In this document: one piece after another, positions 10,166 to 20,397 of the stretch
Layout: each line of letters opens with the position of its first letter
Numbering within the stretch: position 1 is the first letter of the stretch
Origin: Emiliania huxleyi CCMP1516
Lineage: Eukaryota; Haptophyta; Isochrysidales; Noelaerhabdaceae
Direction of reading: 5' to 3'
NCBI RefSeq assembly: GCF_000372725.1
Contig: NW_005198118.1
Span: 5,558-44,716 of the forward strand
Length of the DNA: 39,159 nucleotides
Program-made: the position numbers and the translations under genes
Notes under the pieces: model-generated
Databases searched by the model: none
Told to the model about the DNA's origin: nothing
What the model saw: only the letters and a program-made list of their open reading frames with translations

Positions 10166-10226
10166 CTTCACCTTACTACCTACCTACCTACCTGTGTGTG
10201 TGTGTCGTCGTGGTTTCGTATCAAGA
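10166..10226 (-). repeat. Intron-like module, copy A
   Basis: On the minus strand it reads GTGAGTATTCTTG ... CAGGTAGGTAGGTAGGTAG ... AAGGTGAAGAAC, matching the module at 15211-15264 (GTAAGTATTCTTG ... CAGGTAGGTAG ... AAGGTGAAGAAC). Both start like a splice donor and contain an acceptor-like CAG. No flanking coding exon is recognised here. Confidence 0.5.
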
Positions 10227-10698
10227 ATACTCACTCACTAAACAACAGAAGTCTCTCTCGCAGCCGACAGGCTCGACACAGGTGCGAACTGGCGCGTGCT
10301 AGTACTATCACAGGCACACCACCGGAGCCGCCTAAGCGACTCCGTTAAGAACGCAGAAAGAATTCTTATTGGGCCGAAAAAGGAAGAAAACACAGCGGGC
10401 AGGTGTGAGGCGTGCAGTGTGGTGTTCATTCATTAGCTCCGAGTAGAGGGGGCGTCCTGCAGTTAAGGGGAAACCCGGTACGCGGGGCCAACCCTCGGAG
10501 ACCCGTGTTTACTTTACGGCCCTTTCCCTGCGCATGCGCACCCCCCCTAGCTAGGGGTCAGGGCTCTCTAGCCCGTAGCCCGATGCCGATCATCCGGCTC
10601 GCGGGGTGCGCTTCTTAGCTCCCCGGCCCTGGATGTGAGGTTGCCGACTGCACTCCAAGTGCTCCAAGTGCGCCTCTCTCACACTGGCACGACAAAGG

Positions 10699-10709
10699 CA
10701 CACACACAC

Positions 10710-10754
<45 letters not shown>

Positions 10755-10800
10755 CACACATGCACACACACACATGCACACACACACATACACAGACACA
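10699..10800 (+). repeat. CA/GT dinucleotide microsatellite
   Basis: About 100 bp of CA repeat broken by GCACAC and ATGCACAC interruptions. The interruption pattern is the same in the second copy at about 24142-24245, which points to recent divergence of the two blocks. Confidence 0.9.
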
Positions 10801-11054
10801 CAGCCCCTCCCCCTTCGAGAGAGATCGCCAGTGGAATAGGGAGTCCACCGTGCTGCGAACCTGTCGCTGTCCTTTTTGTCAGTAGCAGGAGAACTAGGAG
10901 AGCGCAACCAGTAGGAGGCCCGCGCCTGCCCCCGTGCCGCCGGGTGCAACTTTGTCCTATACGAGAGGGGAATCCCTGGGACCCTGTCGTGTGGGTGAAC
11001 GCTGCCCTGCCCCCCTCCGTGTCGCGATGCGCTCCCCGCTCCCGTTCCCCTGTG

Positions 11055-11140
11055 TCCCTGATCGTCCTTACAAGATCCTGCTCGCGCAGGTGGGGACCCT
11101 GTCCTTCTCCCACCCCTTGTTTGGTGTGTCCGTTTTATTT
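11055..11140 (+). repeat. Dispersed repeat copy 2 (copy 3 at about 24497-24585)
   Basis: Shares CTGATCGTCCTTACAAGATC, CTGCTCGCGCAGGTGGGGAC and the TTTGGTGTGTCCGTTTT tail with the copy at 4695. The core CCTGCTCGCGCAGG is self-complementary. Confidence 0.7.
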
Positions 11141-11217
11141 ATTGGCACGACAAGGGCGCGGACTGGCGCGGACTGGCACACACACCGGCTCACCAGCGGA
11201 GCCGCACCATGCACAAT

Positions 11218-11287
11218 GCCGCTCTCCCCGCACGCTAGCTCGTTCACCGTCTGCCGCTCTCCCCGCACGCTAGCTCGTTCACCGTCT
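11218..11287 (+). repeat. 35-bp perfect tandem duplication, present only in copy 1
   Basis: Two adjacent units beginning GCCGCTCTCCCCGCACGCTA and ending TTCACCGTCT. The second copy of the block (around 24700) has a single unit. Confidence 0.85.
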
Positions 11288-11682
11288 GCCACGCCACAGC
11301 GGTGTGGAGGACGACTGACAAACGCTGACACAGAAGAAGGATTGCCGCGGCCGCCGCCTGCCCCTCCCCCATCTCACGACGCCAGGCAGCCGCCTCGCCC
11401 GGCCTTCGCGCCCACCCGCTCGACCACCAGAAGAAGAATTCCGTACGGTGGGCCAGTCCGCAAGACACACACCGGCACACCATCGGAGCGAGGAAGAATT
11501 TGTGAGTGCGAGGAAGAAATGTTCCCACCGCGCACCGGCACCGCCGCACAACTCCGGCTGGGACGACTCGGCGGAAACATCCCGGATTTCTCGAGACTCT
11601 CTCGGGGAATAAGGAAGAAGAAAAGGAAGACCACCGGGCATTCGAGAGCAGGGCATGAGACGCACGTGGCACGACACGCCAC

Positions 11683-11686
<4 letters not shown>

Positions 11687-11754
<68 letters not shown>

Positions 11755-11810
11755 GTGTGTGTGTCACTCACTCACACTCCCTCACTCACTCACTCACTCA
11801 CTGAGAAGGC
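11687..11810 (+). repeat. TG microsatellite followed by a CACT/TCAC repeat; right edge of duplication copy 1
   Basis: An uninterrupted TG run to about 11752, a GCGGTG interruption, then repeated CACT units to about 11803. Homology to the second copy stops within the TG run. Confidence 0.85.
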
Positions 11811-13639
11811 GCTGTGAACGATGGTCTGTGCGTGCTATACACCAGCTTTTTTCCATGCATTAGCCGTTACAATACACAGGTGGTTATTCGGGATTTCTTT
11901 CGTGGCAGACAGAGTTGTTTTGTTTAAATTCTTTCGTGGCCTCGCCGGCTCCTGCTCCGCCTCTCACGCCAGGCGCGACACCGCGACGCTACCAACACCC
12001 GACAACAACAGCTCCGCAACTCTCGACGCGATGCACACGCCGCACCGAGAGTCGACTCGGCGAATGCTAGCTGTCTTCGCAGGGCGTGCCATGGCGCCGG
12101 CCGGCCCACATCGTGCCGAAGCCGCAAATGAGTGCCTGCTCAATCGCGCTGTCATTCGTGACTCGCTTCGCGCCTACGTTGCTGCCACGGAGGCGCGCCG
12201 GTGTCACGTCCATGGGCGAGCGATTAGCAAAGCACATCGCGCGTGCTGCGCTCGCAGCCACGCCGGCGCAACGTGAAAGCTCTCGTCGCAATCCCAGGTG
12301 CGAAGGCAGCCACCGCAGCCCAACAAGGCTGGCGCCGAGGCCAGCAGCGCGTTGCCACCTCCGATCCGATCACGCCGCGGTGGCGACGCCGCCTTTGCAC
12401 CGACGCGGCTGCCTTGCCGACGCCGCACCAACCTGCAGGGTGACGAGCCGCTCGCGGAGCCCAGAGCCGGTTGGTGCTGTCGTTGTCGGCCGGAGTGTCG
12501 CCGTGAGAAGCACACCGCTGCCGGGCGGCGGCGAGCTTCGAGATCGGCAGGGGCGACATGCGGCCCGCTGCGGGCGGCGACAGCTCATGACGGACGTACC
12601 TTTACGCCGCCGCCCTCAGCCAGGCTCGCGAGCTGCCACCAGGGGCTGCGCCGCACATTGAGAGCCGCCGCAGCTCCGCGTACTCGTCAGTTCGGCCCTC
12701 GTGGGCGGGCTAGACGCGTCCTTCTTCCGGCCGGGCGCTCGAGCTCGAGCAGATCCGGGCCCACGAGGCGGGAACGACCGTCCTCGTGGGCGAGGTCGAG
12801 TCTGCCGGCCGGCAGTGGGCGCGAGAGGCTGTGAGATGCGGAGAGCGGCTGCTGGCGGGTGGGGTGGTAGGTTACCCTGGGGTGGAGGGACGGCCGGTCG
12901 TGTGGTGGCGCGGTCGTGGCGCGCGACACACCGGCAGAGAGGCGACCCGTGCACAGCGTGTGGGTCTGTCGCCGTGCGGCGTGTGTGCGTCTGTGGCGGA
13001 TGGGTGTGGCTGGTGTGTGGGCGCCGTGCATCGCTCGCTCGTTGTCACGTTCGTAAAATGGGCTTCGTGTTCGACTCTGTTTCAGCGCAGTACTAGAAGC
13101 GACCCATCCCCACCATAGGAGTAGTATCGTACAAAGGACACGGCCAAAGGCCCGACTCTCTGCAGCACACAGAGCACGACAACACCGGCTCACAGAGTCT
13201 CTGCTGCACGGCCCGTGCGCAACGAGGAGGAGCAACACAAGTGCGCCGAGGCCCCGCGGGTCGCACGTCCCCCGCACGCCCCGCCCCACACCCCTCCCGC
13301 AGACGTGGTTCGGAGGCGCGGGCGGCAAGTCGTACGCAGACAACGAAGGCCTCAGGATCTCGCCGCTCCCCCGCCCCTCGCCGAGCCAAGCGCAAGGGCT
13401 CTCGCTCTGGCCTGCTCTCTCTCTCGACTCTCTCTCTCGCCTCGACGCAGCAGCCGCGCCTCGAGATGCGCCGCCGCCGCGGCCGAGCGCTCGAGGCAGC
13501 TCGCGCCGCCGCCCCCGCCGAGCCGCCACACACCTCCGCTCAATCCGTCGCGCGGCCGCGCCGCAGCCCGCCGCCCGCCCGCCGCCGCCGCTCTGCTGCT
13601 GGCCAGAGCCGACGGCGCGCTCACTCCGCCTCGTTGAGC
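11811..13639. other. Region without a confidently recognised gene
   Basis: GC-rich with several overlapping open frames on both strands, none convincing. Two plus-strand patches have exon-like composition: YLYAAALSQARELPPGAAPH (about 12600-12660) and TTVLVGEVESAGRQWAREAV (about 12777-12840), the latter followed by GTGGGG. Without family matches I do not call them genes. Confidence 0.35.
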
Positions 13640-15026
13640 TTAGCGCGGGCGAGAGTCGAAGTTTGCGTGGGGACGGCGAGGGCCCCACGAACGGGCGATG
13701 GCGGGGGTCGAGCTGCCTGGTACCACCGCTCCGGCTCCGGCCAGTCGGGGGTGTCGGTGTACGCAATCTCCCAGAAGACGTTGCCGTCCTGAGCGCGTCA
13801 CATCGCCACGAGCTGGTGAGGAGCGCGCACGGCGCGGGCGGGGAGTCGCGTCGCCCTCGCTGCCGAACCTCGAGGACATCCTGCCACGAGAGAAGGCCCT
13901 CGTCCAGCAGAAGGCTGACCTTCCGCTTGATCTTGACCGGAAGGATGTTCTTCCAAAGGCAGCGGTTCTCCTGGGGCGGTGCAGCGGTCGGCAACGGTGT
14001 TTTTGAAGCTGAGCGGAGCGGCGATGCATCCAACTGCTGCGTTCGAATTTGGGCGCACCAGCGCTTGCTCATCGGGAATCTTTGCCAGTTCGACCACTGC
14101 GCTGTCGGACTCGTGGTCGAAGGAGGCGGCGTCCCAGATCTGCGCAGACACGGTTCGCGATGGGGCGCTCTGAGAGCGGGGGGCGTGCGCGGCTGTGGGA
14201 GGCGCGGGCGAGGCGCGCCACGAGCTGGCCGCGCGGGTCCTCCAGGCAGACCGGTGACAGGCTTGCGAGGAGCGAGAGGCGGAAGGTGATGTCCCCGTCG
14301 CTTCCGGCGGGGGGGTTCACCTGCGTTGACGGGCAGGCCGTCAGGGGCGGGGCGCGGGCGAGTACGGGCCTGTGGCGAGTGCGCGGGCCGCCGGCTGGAT
14401 CATCGACTCGGACAGGGCTTGCGCGAGCACGGAGTGGCACATCGAGGCGGTCAGTCCGAGCTTCTGCTTGAAGCAGTCGAGGAGCGACTGGATGGGGTGG
14501 TCGTCGACGCTCCTGCGCGGGCGGCGAGGGGCGCGGAGCGAAGAGTTACTGACCGGCGGGCGCGCGGGTGAAGCGGCGCGCGGCGCAAGGTGCGCACGTG
14601 TCGACGAGCAGGTTTGAGCCCTTGGCAAAGACGATGTCCGGGTGGTCGCGCAGGAGGACGCGGTACCGGAGCTCGCCGTCGAAGCGGTCGTCTGGCTTGA
14701 AGACGATGAAGCCGACCTCTCCGTTGAGGTCGTCGTGCTTTCGGAGGTCGGTGAGGATCACTTTCGTGCCGCGCCTGGGCGGAGCGCGGCCGCGGCGGTG
14801 AAGTGTGGCTTCGGCGGTGAGAGGCGCAGACGAGAGGAGCGCGGGCGGAGGAAGTGGAGCGTCTGGGAGGCATGGCTTGTACGCACCCGGCAGCGGCGAG
14901 GCCGCGCGCCGGCAGCGGCGAGGCGTCCATCAGGTCGAAGGAGAGGTCGTCGAAGCGCGACGCGGGTTTGGGTGCGTGGAGGTTGAGCTTGAGCGGGGAG
15001 GCCGCCTGCGTGAAGACGGTGGCCAT
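13640..15026 (-). CDS. Unknown multi-exon gene with an LNGEVG motif
   Basis: Exon 1 (14887-15026, ATG at 15026) begins MATVFTQAASPLKLNLHAPK and ends at a GTGCGTAC donor. Exon 2 (14598-14774) follows a 112-bp intron with a GCCCAG acceptor, and the joined frame reads GRGTKVILTDLRKHDDLNGE then VGFIVFKPDD...LRYRVLL. Exon 3 starts at 14512 after a CGCAG acceptor, again in phase, with TSVDDHPIQSLLDCFKQKLG. Later stretches are VNPPAGSDGDITFRLSLLAS (about 14310), IWDAASFDHESDSAVVELAK (about 14140), CLWKNILPVKIKRKVSLLLD (about 13960) and DGNVFWEIAYTDTPDWPEPE, ending at TGA/TAG near 13640. The LNG-x-x-G pattern followed by RYRV recurs in many algal proteins beside MYND or ankyrin modules. The overall family is not recognised. 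The first three exons are well supported by splice phase; the rest are approximate. Confidence 0.6.
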
Positions 15027-15210
15027 TTTTTGACGGAGGATCCAGGTCCTGCGACTCCAGCGCTAAGAGCCGCCACAAGGAAAAGAATTTTCGGGTCCCG
15101 AATTTGCGCGGGCTCTTGCGCCGGCTTTTGCGACTCACGTCGGGGCAGCCTTTAAACCCCTGTGTGTGGCGGCGTGCCGTCCTCCCATCCCTCCTCTGGA
15201 GTTCTTCACC

Positions 15211-15264
15211 TTTCTACCTACCTGCCTGGGTAAGAGCCGCCACCAGCCAAGAATACTTACCCAC
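15211..15264 (-). repeat. Intron-like module, copy B, after an orphan exon
   Basis: On the minus strand it starts GGTAAGTATTCTTGG and contains CCCAGGCAGGTAGGTAGAAA then GGTGAAGAACTCC. It directly follows the open frame that ends in FVAKAGG, so GTAAGT is a credible donor. An imperfect direct repeat (CCGGCTTTTGCGAC...GTCGGGG) flanks the stretch at about 15120 and 15262. Confidence 0.55.
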
Positions 15265-15520
15265 CGGCTTTTGCGACGAAGGTCGGGGAAGCTAGCCCGT
15301 ACCGGAGTCCCAAAAGTGGATCCGGAGCATTAGGCGGAGGCGGAGGCAAGCACAGCTCTCTCAACATGGCCCCACTTTCGGCAAATGCGCTGCCCATCGG
15401 CATCGCCTCCCAGTCCCACTTTGCAAAAGAGGGCTCGTACGCCGCCTGCCGCGCAAAGCATAAAGAAAACGCGGCTGGCTCGTTCCGCACTGCGCCACTG
15501 GGCGCGACCGGCGGGGCGGA
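15263..15520 (-). CDS. Orphan exon, unknown product
   Basis: In minus-strand frame it reads SAPPVAPSGAVRNEPAAFSL, CFARQAAYEPSFAKWDWEAM and up to YGLASPTFVAKAGG, then the donor GTAAGT at about 15262. The frame has no ATG at its 5' end (a stop lies a few codons upstream), so either an upstream intron is present or translation starts at an internal Met (WEAMPMGSAF). About 85 residues, no known family. Composition is protein-like. Could be a gene remnant. Confidence 0.42.
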
Positions 15521-15695
15521 CACGTCGACGACGAGCTCTCACGAGCTCACGAGCTCACGACACTCGACACTCGACACTCGACCCCACACACATACACCTC
15601 TTATAAAGCCGTACACGAGAGACGCGATTCTGGTCGCAGTAAGAGGGGGCAAAGTCCTGTGGCCCACCCCGTTCAGATCCGCGTGAATGGTGAAA

Positions 15696-15712
15696 GGGGG
15701 GGGGGGGGGGGG
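15696..15712 (+). repeat. Homopolymer G run (17 bp)
   Basis: Seventeen consecutive G. The length is likely unreliable in the assembly. Confidence 0.9.
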
Positions 15713-15979
15713 CACGCACCGCTGTTGTCAAAAACTAGTTAGTCGCTACACTCTTGACTCGGCAGCTCACGCACTATATTGAGAGCAGTCACGCAGCTGG
15801 AGAGTACTGCAATGGGAGAGTCGCCAGTCCGCAATCGACTATACTGGCGGAACTGGATTGGCTTCCGCCGACCAATCCGTCGTAATTCATCCACGGCGGC
15901 GCAGAATGGTCGCTGCACAGGTCAGAACGGCATGGAAAATATCCAAGCTCGTCCTCTGTGGCCGCCAAATTGCGCCGGG

Positions 15980-16773
15980 GGAGCAATACAGCGCCGGATG
16001 AGCGAGTTGCGGGTTCAGCGCGTCGACCTCGAGGCTGCCGCCACCCTCGCCTCGTCCCCCCTCGCCTCCGCCTTCCTCCTCCCCGCCGCCCCCTCCCCCG
16101 GCCGCCGCTCGAACAGGTCGAGCGCCGTGTGTACGGCGCCTCCTCCTCGCTCGCATTGACGGTCACCTAGTGAGGAGGCAAGCCGGCCCGTGATCCGCCA
16201 GTCCGCTAGGCGGGCGAAGAGCGGCTTGGCGCGTGGCCGAGAGTGGCCGCGGCCCGCCCGGCGAGCGGTACGCCTGGCGGGTCATGTCGCGGACGTGTCG
16301 GGGGGCGTTTCTGTGTATGGACGTGTCGAGGCCGAGTCCGGCCAGCCCTTGGCCCTCCTCGTACTGCCGCTCCGCCTCCGCCGCGTCGCCGACCTCGCGG
16401 CAGCCGAGCAGCACCGCGGTGACACCACTCGCTCGGTGTAGGGGTGGATGCCCGCCTCGTCCGCACGCCGATGCAGCGCCGCGAGCGCCGCGAGGTCTCC
16501 GCGCCTGTTCACAGCGTTCAGCTGTGAAGCGTGGCGGGTGGCCGTCCGTTCCGCCCGGCGCGCGGCCTCGCCGTTGGAGCCGCCATTTCGCCGCCGCCGA
16601 CGGCGCCGAGGGAAGTGCGGCCGCGCACCGTGCGCCCGAGGGGCGAGCTTCGCCGCCCGCTTCTTTGCTCCCGGCTCCGCCTCGAGTCTCACGGAGGGGT
16701 CGGAGGCGGCCAGGGCGGCCGCGGCTGCCAACGCCTCCTCGGCCTCCCTCAGCTCCGGGTCCTTTGCCGCCAC
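15980..16773 (-). pseudogene. Pentatricopeptide-repeat (PPR-like) gene, frame-disrupted
   Basis: PPR proteins bind organelle RNA through tandem 35-residue helix pairs. Three repeat-like pieces occur in order on the minus strand but in different frames: LNAVNRRGDLAALAALHRRA followed by DEAGIHPYTE (about 16525-16440); GVTAVLLGCREVGDAAEAER followed by QYEEGQGL (about 16435-16350); and TVNA...RGGAVHTALDLFERRPG (about 16160-16090). The first and second join only by a shift of one or two bases at about 16437 with no room for an intron. The third shows a similar shift near 16140. Either two indels have damaged the gene or the assembly is wrong here. The 5' part (RRRRRRR, Ala-rich) has no ATG in frame. 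Confidence 0.55.
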
Positions 16774-17104
16774 GGCGCGACGTGCGGCGGCGCGGGAGCC
16801 GGCACGAGGGCTGGGGCAGCGCGAGTGACGGCCGCCAGGGTCGGAGCGGCCACTGTCGTCTCAAGAGACGCCCTCTCCCTCCTCCCCGCGGCGACCTCTG
16901 CCTCTGGAGATCTCGCCCTCTCCTCGCTCGCGCTCGCTGCGGCGGGGCGCGCGCTACGATCCGGCCTGCGGCCAGTGCCAGAAGGTCAGGGTTGAGGGAG
17001 TCTCGCTCCCCGCCGCCTCGTTCCGGCGCCTTCGTGGCGGGCCGGCGGCGCGCCGCCAATGGGTCCGACTGCGCTGGGCATGGCTGCTACTGTCGTTCTC
17101 TTTC

Positions 17105-17408
17105 AGCAGAGCCTCGACGGTGCTGGGCTGTGCTGCGGGGCGAAACTCTGGCGCGCTTTTCTTTTTCCAGCAGATCAGCAGATCAGCAGAGCCTAGCCCG
17201 GCCGCGCTGGGCTGTGCTGCCTTCCAGGAGGGTAGCGATCTTTCTTTTTGCGGTCTTATTTTCTAGTCGAAACTCGGCCTCGGATATTTCTTTTTTCAGC
17301 AGATCAGCAGATCAGCAGAGCCTCGACCGCGCTGGGCTGTGCTGTCGGCCACACGGCCGGGGGTATTCTTTTATGAAATTCTTTTTCCCAGTAGATCAGC
17401 AGAGCAGC
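17105..17408 (+). repeat. Degenerate tandem repeat running into the assembly gap
   Basis: AGCAGAGCCT followed by a GCGCTGGGCTGTGCTG core recurs at 17105, 17185 and 17314, separated by T-rich stretches and CAGATCAGCAGATCAGCAG. Spacing is 80 and 129 bp. A further CAGATCAGCAGAGCAGC directly abuts the gap, so the array probably continues into it. Confidence 0.75.
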
Positions 17409-17508
17409 NNNNNNNNNNNNNNNNNNNNNNNNNNNNNNNNNNNNNNNNNNNNNNNNNNNNNNNNNNNNNNNNNNNNNNNNNNNNNNNNNNNNNNNNNNNN
17501 NNNNNNNN
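17409..17508. other. Assembly gap of 100 N
   Basis: Exactly 100 undetermined bases, the usual placeholder for a gap of unknown size. It lies between the two copies of the segmental duplication. Confidence 0.98.
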
Positions 17509-17528
17509 ATCTCTATCTCTCTCTCTCT

Positions 17529-17571
17529 CTCGGGCACCGGCGCTGGCACCGGCGCTGGCACCGGCGCTGGC
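17529..17571 (+). repeat. 12-bp tandem repeat after a CT-rich run
   Basis: GGCACCGGCGCT repeated three times plus a partial unit, preceded by CT repeats from the gap edge. Confidence 0.85.
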
Positions 17572-17877
17572 AGTTGCAGCGCGGGCAGCGCAGCCGTGGC
17601 GGCACCGTCCGCCGCCGCCGCCACCCCACTCCAGCGCGTAGGGCTGCGACGCCCACCGCCACCGCCACCGCCACCGCCACCGCCACGCCCGCGCTGGGCG
17701 TCTGCGCCACCCCTCCGTCCACCCCTGCGTCCCCTCTGTGCGCCGCCGCCGCACCGGCCGACGCACTTGGGTGGGTTTGTGCCGCCACCGCCGCAAGGGG
17801 GTCCGCGCCGCCCAATCATCACGCCGGAACAGCGCCACGGGCAGCCCCGCTCCGGCTCCTTCATCACCGCCGGCGCC

Positions 17878-18093
17878 ATGGCGGCGCAAGACAGGGCAGC
17901 CGAGGCGGCGGCGGCGGCGGCGGCGCGCGAGGCGGCGGCGGCGGCCTCCGGGGCGGGAGCAGCGCGGCCAGGCTCCGCCGCCGCCCCGACGACGGCAGCG
18001 TTGACCGAGGCGCAGCGCGCTCGCGCCGCCGCCAGTCGGGATAGGGCGCTGCAGAGGAGAAGCGGCGATGGCGGCCGGCCCGCTCACGGCCAG
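17878..18093 (+). CDS. Alanine-rich exon, unknown product (partial)
   Basis: From ATG at 17878 the frame reads MAAQDRAAEAAAAAAAREAA and, later, LTEAQRARAAASRDRALQRR, ending at HGQ with a good donor CAG|GTGAGCC after 18093 (phase 0, 72 codons). The same frame is open upstream through a Pro-rich stretch to the gap, so the true start may be earlier. The charged Arg/Ala helix is typical of low-complexity algal N-termini. No following exon was recognised, and the function is unknown. Confidence 0.45.
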
Positions 18094-19500
18094 GTGAGCC
18101 CCTACCAACTTGCCCCGAATCTCTACGCGCTTGTCGTCGATGGGAGCTTGTCACCTTGATGAGCGCGAGGCAATTCGGTCAATGATGGAGTCGATCCAGC
18201 CGCCAGAGTGGTTGCGAGCCGGATCGATGCGGCGGGCGACAGCAGCATTGCTCTGGACCGACGGGCTATTGATTGATGTGTTAATTTAGCTATGGTGGCG
18301 CATGTTGCGTCTTATCTTGCCAAACGGCAATGAGGTGGTAGGCTCCGGCCGGTGGCCACTACTGGACTTCAAGACCGAGCGGAGATGACGGTTGGCCGAG
18401 CAAGCGAGCGGGAGCAGCTCCTCTCGCTCTAGGCACCTGCTCTTACCGTATGTCTTTAGGACAGAGACGAGCTTGTGCTGCTGCCTCGAACGGATCTGCG
18501 CGCAGGCTCTGGCTGCTTCCCTTTTTGGCACACGTTAGCCGCAATTGAATGCCAGCGTGAAGGTGGTGCCTTCGTCAACAACGTCCAGCACACGGGACGC
18601 CCTTCGCCGACGCACGCGGCGAAACGGGGCCGCAAACCGCAACGCTCCGGGAGTCGCGAGATGGATTCGTGCCGTGTGGGCAGTAAGGTCGGACTTGCGC
18701 CGCCCTAGGACCGCTTGGGACATTGTCACCGCGTACGCATCAGGGATAGGCCCCGCCCTCCTCTGCGTCGACCGTCCTTCCATCCGCGACGTGTGGGCGA
18801 AGCGACAGTGTTCCTTAGCGACTTGCTCATCCCCCAAAATGGAGAAACCTGAAAGGCGGGGTTTATTTGTTTATTTACCGCGGCACGCCCGCCCACAAGC
18901 AGCGCCTCGCGGTCATGCCAACACCTCACTGCTTGCGCCTTGCCGCTTGCCCCCCCCCCCCCCCCCGGACTGCATTCCCTTTTTATGATACATGCTTTTC
19001 TTTTTACCCCCCGGGCCGCAACGACCCGGTGTTACGAAACCGCGCGACGAGAGTCCAGACGAGAGAGAGAGAGAGAGAGATTGGTCTAAGCTAGAACAAT
19101 CACGAGCCCGACTCTGATCTCTCTGTGTCGCCCAATTGGACGGGCCGGGGGACAGACCACTACGTTCAGTATATACGCCGCTACAGAGAGCACGGACCAG
19201 GTAGCAGCACAGCGGCGGTCGCCCCGCATGGAGGGGCACACGGCCGCCGCTGTGCTGCCCAGCGCGCGGGTCGGTGGAGTGGGCGGTGGCGACGCGCGGC
19301 ACGCAGGAGTGCAGACTCGTGCGCGCGGGCCAGACGCCGACGGCTTCGAATGTGCACGAACCGGCGCCGCAGGCTCTGTAATCTCGGCCACTCTCGGCCA
19401 AATCTCGCTCACTGCGCGCGTCGCCGCCGCAGCAGCCTCGACGAGCGACGGGCAGAGGGCAGGAGGCGGCACCTGCGAGAAAAAACCAAAGTTACATCAT
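18094..19500. other. Region without a recognised gene
   Basis: Only short overlapping open frames. It contains a run of about 16 C at about 18950, a GA repeat at about 19058-19080 and a strong hairpin at 19205-19257. Confidence 0.4.
19205..19257. repeat. Long hairpin (14-bp perfect arms plus inner 5-bp stem)
   Basis: CAGCACAGCGGCGG at 19205-19218 pairs with CCGCCGCTGTGCTG at 19244-19257. Inside, GCCCC (19221-19225) faces GGGGC (19233-19237). No adjacent gene explains it. Confidence 0.75.
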
Positions 19501-19507
19501 TTTATCT

Positions 19508-19612
19508 CGACTTCGGTCGATCTCGGTCGATCTCGGACAAATCTCGGACAATCTCGGACAATCTCGGCGGATCTGGGCGGATCTGGGCGGATCTGGGCGG
19601 ATCTGGGCGGAG
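19508..19612 (+). repeat. ATCTCGG-type minisatellite
   Basis: Units of TCGATCTCGG, then ACAATCTCGG, then GCGGATCTGG repeat head to tail. Further loose ATCTCGG copies continue to about 19920. Related arrays lie at 20262-20325 and in an intron of the SET gene at 30880-30965. Confidence 0.8.
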
Positions 19613-20014
19613 GTCTGATCTTGGCCTGACCTCGGCTGACCTACTTCTCGCCTAGCCTTGCCGAATCTCACCGCGTATCTCGGACTTAATCTCGGCATCT
19701 CGCTCATCTCGGCTGACCCGGCCGGCACTCACACTCGTGCCCCTGTGATCTCACGCAATCTCGGCCTCACCGAACTCGGCCGACCTTCCAAACTGTCTCT
19801 GTCAACCGACCCCTAGACGAGCCTCGGCTTCCCCCCGTCCCACCTTCCAACGTGTCTCTATCGACGGATTGCAGGCTTGCCTCGCCTCGCCTCGGCGGAC
19901 CTCGGCTAATCTCGCTCCACGGACGAGGCGCCTATTCATTGGTTAACTAATTAGAGGGGCTACCAATCAATTGACGATGTATTGATGAATCCATATCTCG
20001 CCCATATCTCTGAG

Positions 20015-20226
20015 CGGGAGCGAGGGGAGGAGAGGAGGGGAGACGGAGAGGGGGAGGGGTGGAGGAGAGGGGAGGAGAGGGGAGGGGAGAGGGGAGAGGG
20101 GAGGAGGTGAGAGAGGAGAAGGGGGGGGGGGGAGGGGGGGGAGGAGGGGAGGTGCCAGGAGGAGAGGAGAGGAGGGGAGAGGAGAGGAGAGGAGGAAAGG
20201 GGAGGGGAGGAGAGGGGAGGGGAGGA
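20015..20226 (+). repeat. Polypurine (GA/G-rich) tract of about 210 bp
   Basis: Almost uninterrupted A and G on the plus strand, with runs such as GGGGGGGGGGGGAGGGGGGG near 20121. Potential triplex or quadruplex former. It ends about 170 bp before the start of duplication copy 2. Confidence 0.85.
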
Positions 20227-20261
20227 TGCACGAGCGTCCCACCTCTCCGCCGACGCTGCTG

Positions 20262-20325
20262 CATCTCGGCCAATCTCGGCCAATCTCGGCCACTCTTGGC
20301 CACTCTCGGCCACTCGCGGCCCCGG
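20262..20325 (+). repeat. ATCTCGGCCA minisatellite next to the duplication breakpoint
   Basis: Five or six units of AATCTCGGCC or ACTCTCGGCC immediately upstream of copy 2. Confidence 0.75.
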
Positions 20326-20397
20326 CGCATCTGACCGGGTGCGACGAGAGGCTCTCCACCGCTCTCTCGCCCCAGCGGGCGAGCGACGAGACGCCGC

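Larger units (their letters stand above)
9233..10698. other. 5' flank of the transporter gene, no recognised gene
   Basis: No open frame here has convincing protein composition. It contains a perfect 11-bp hairpin at 9787-9810, a second imperfect hairpin at about 9879-9919, an intron-like module at 10166-10226 and a CTAGCTAGGGG region. The promoter of the transporter presumably starts here; no TATA box or other core element could be assigned. Confidence 0.4.
7094..11752. repeat. Segmental duplication, copy 1
   Basis: From CGCGCCGGCAAGTACGACC at 7094 to the TG microsatellite ending near 11752, this block is nearly identical to 20398-25100 plus 28243-28404, in the same orientation. Differences visible by eye are a few substitutions and small indels: an extra 35-bp tandem unit here (11218-11287), a 36-bp segment missing here beside CCGC repeats near 11186, and the insertions listed for copy 2. 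It covers most of the transporter gene and its whole 5' flank. Confidence 0.9.

Noticed and set aside
12687..14072. 461-codon minus-strand frame rich in Arg, Ser and Pro
   Set aside because: Mostly a shadow frame in GC-rich DNA. Only short parts, used in the 13640-15026 gene model, look like exons; the rest lacks protein-like composition.
16233..18044. 603-codon plus-strand frame across the assembly gap
   Set aside because: It reads through 100 N and is Arg/Pro/Ala-rich shadow sequence opposite the PPR-like gene.
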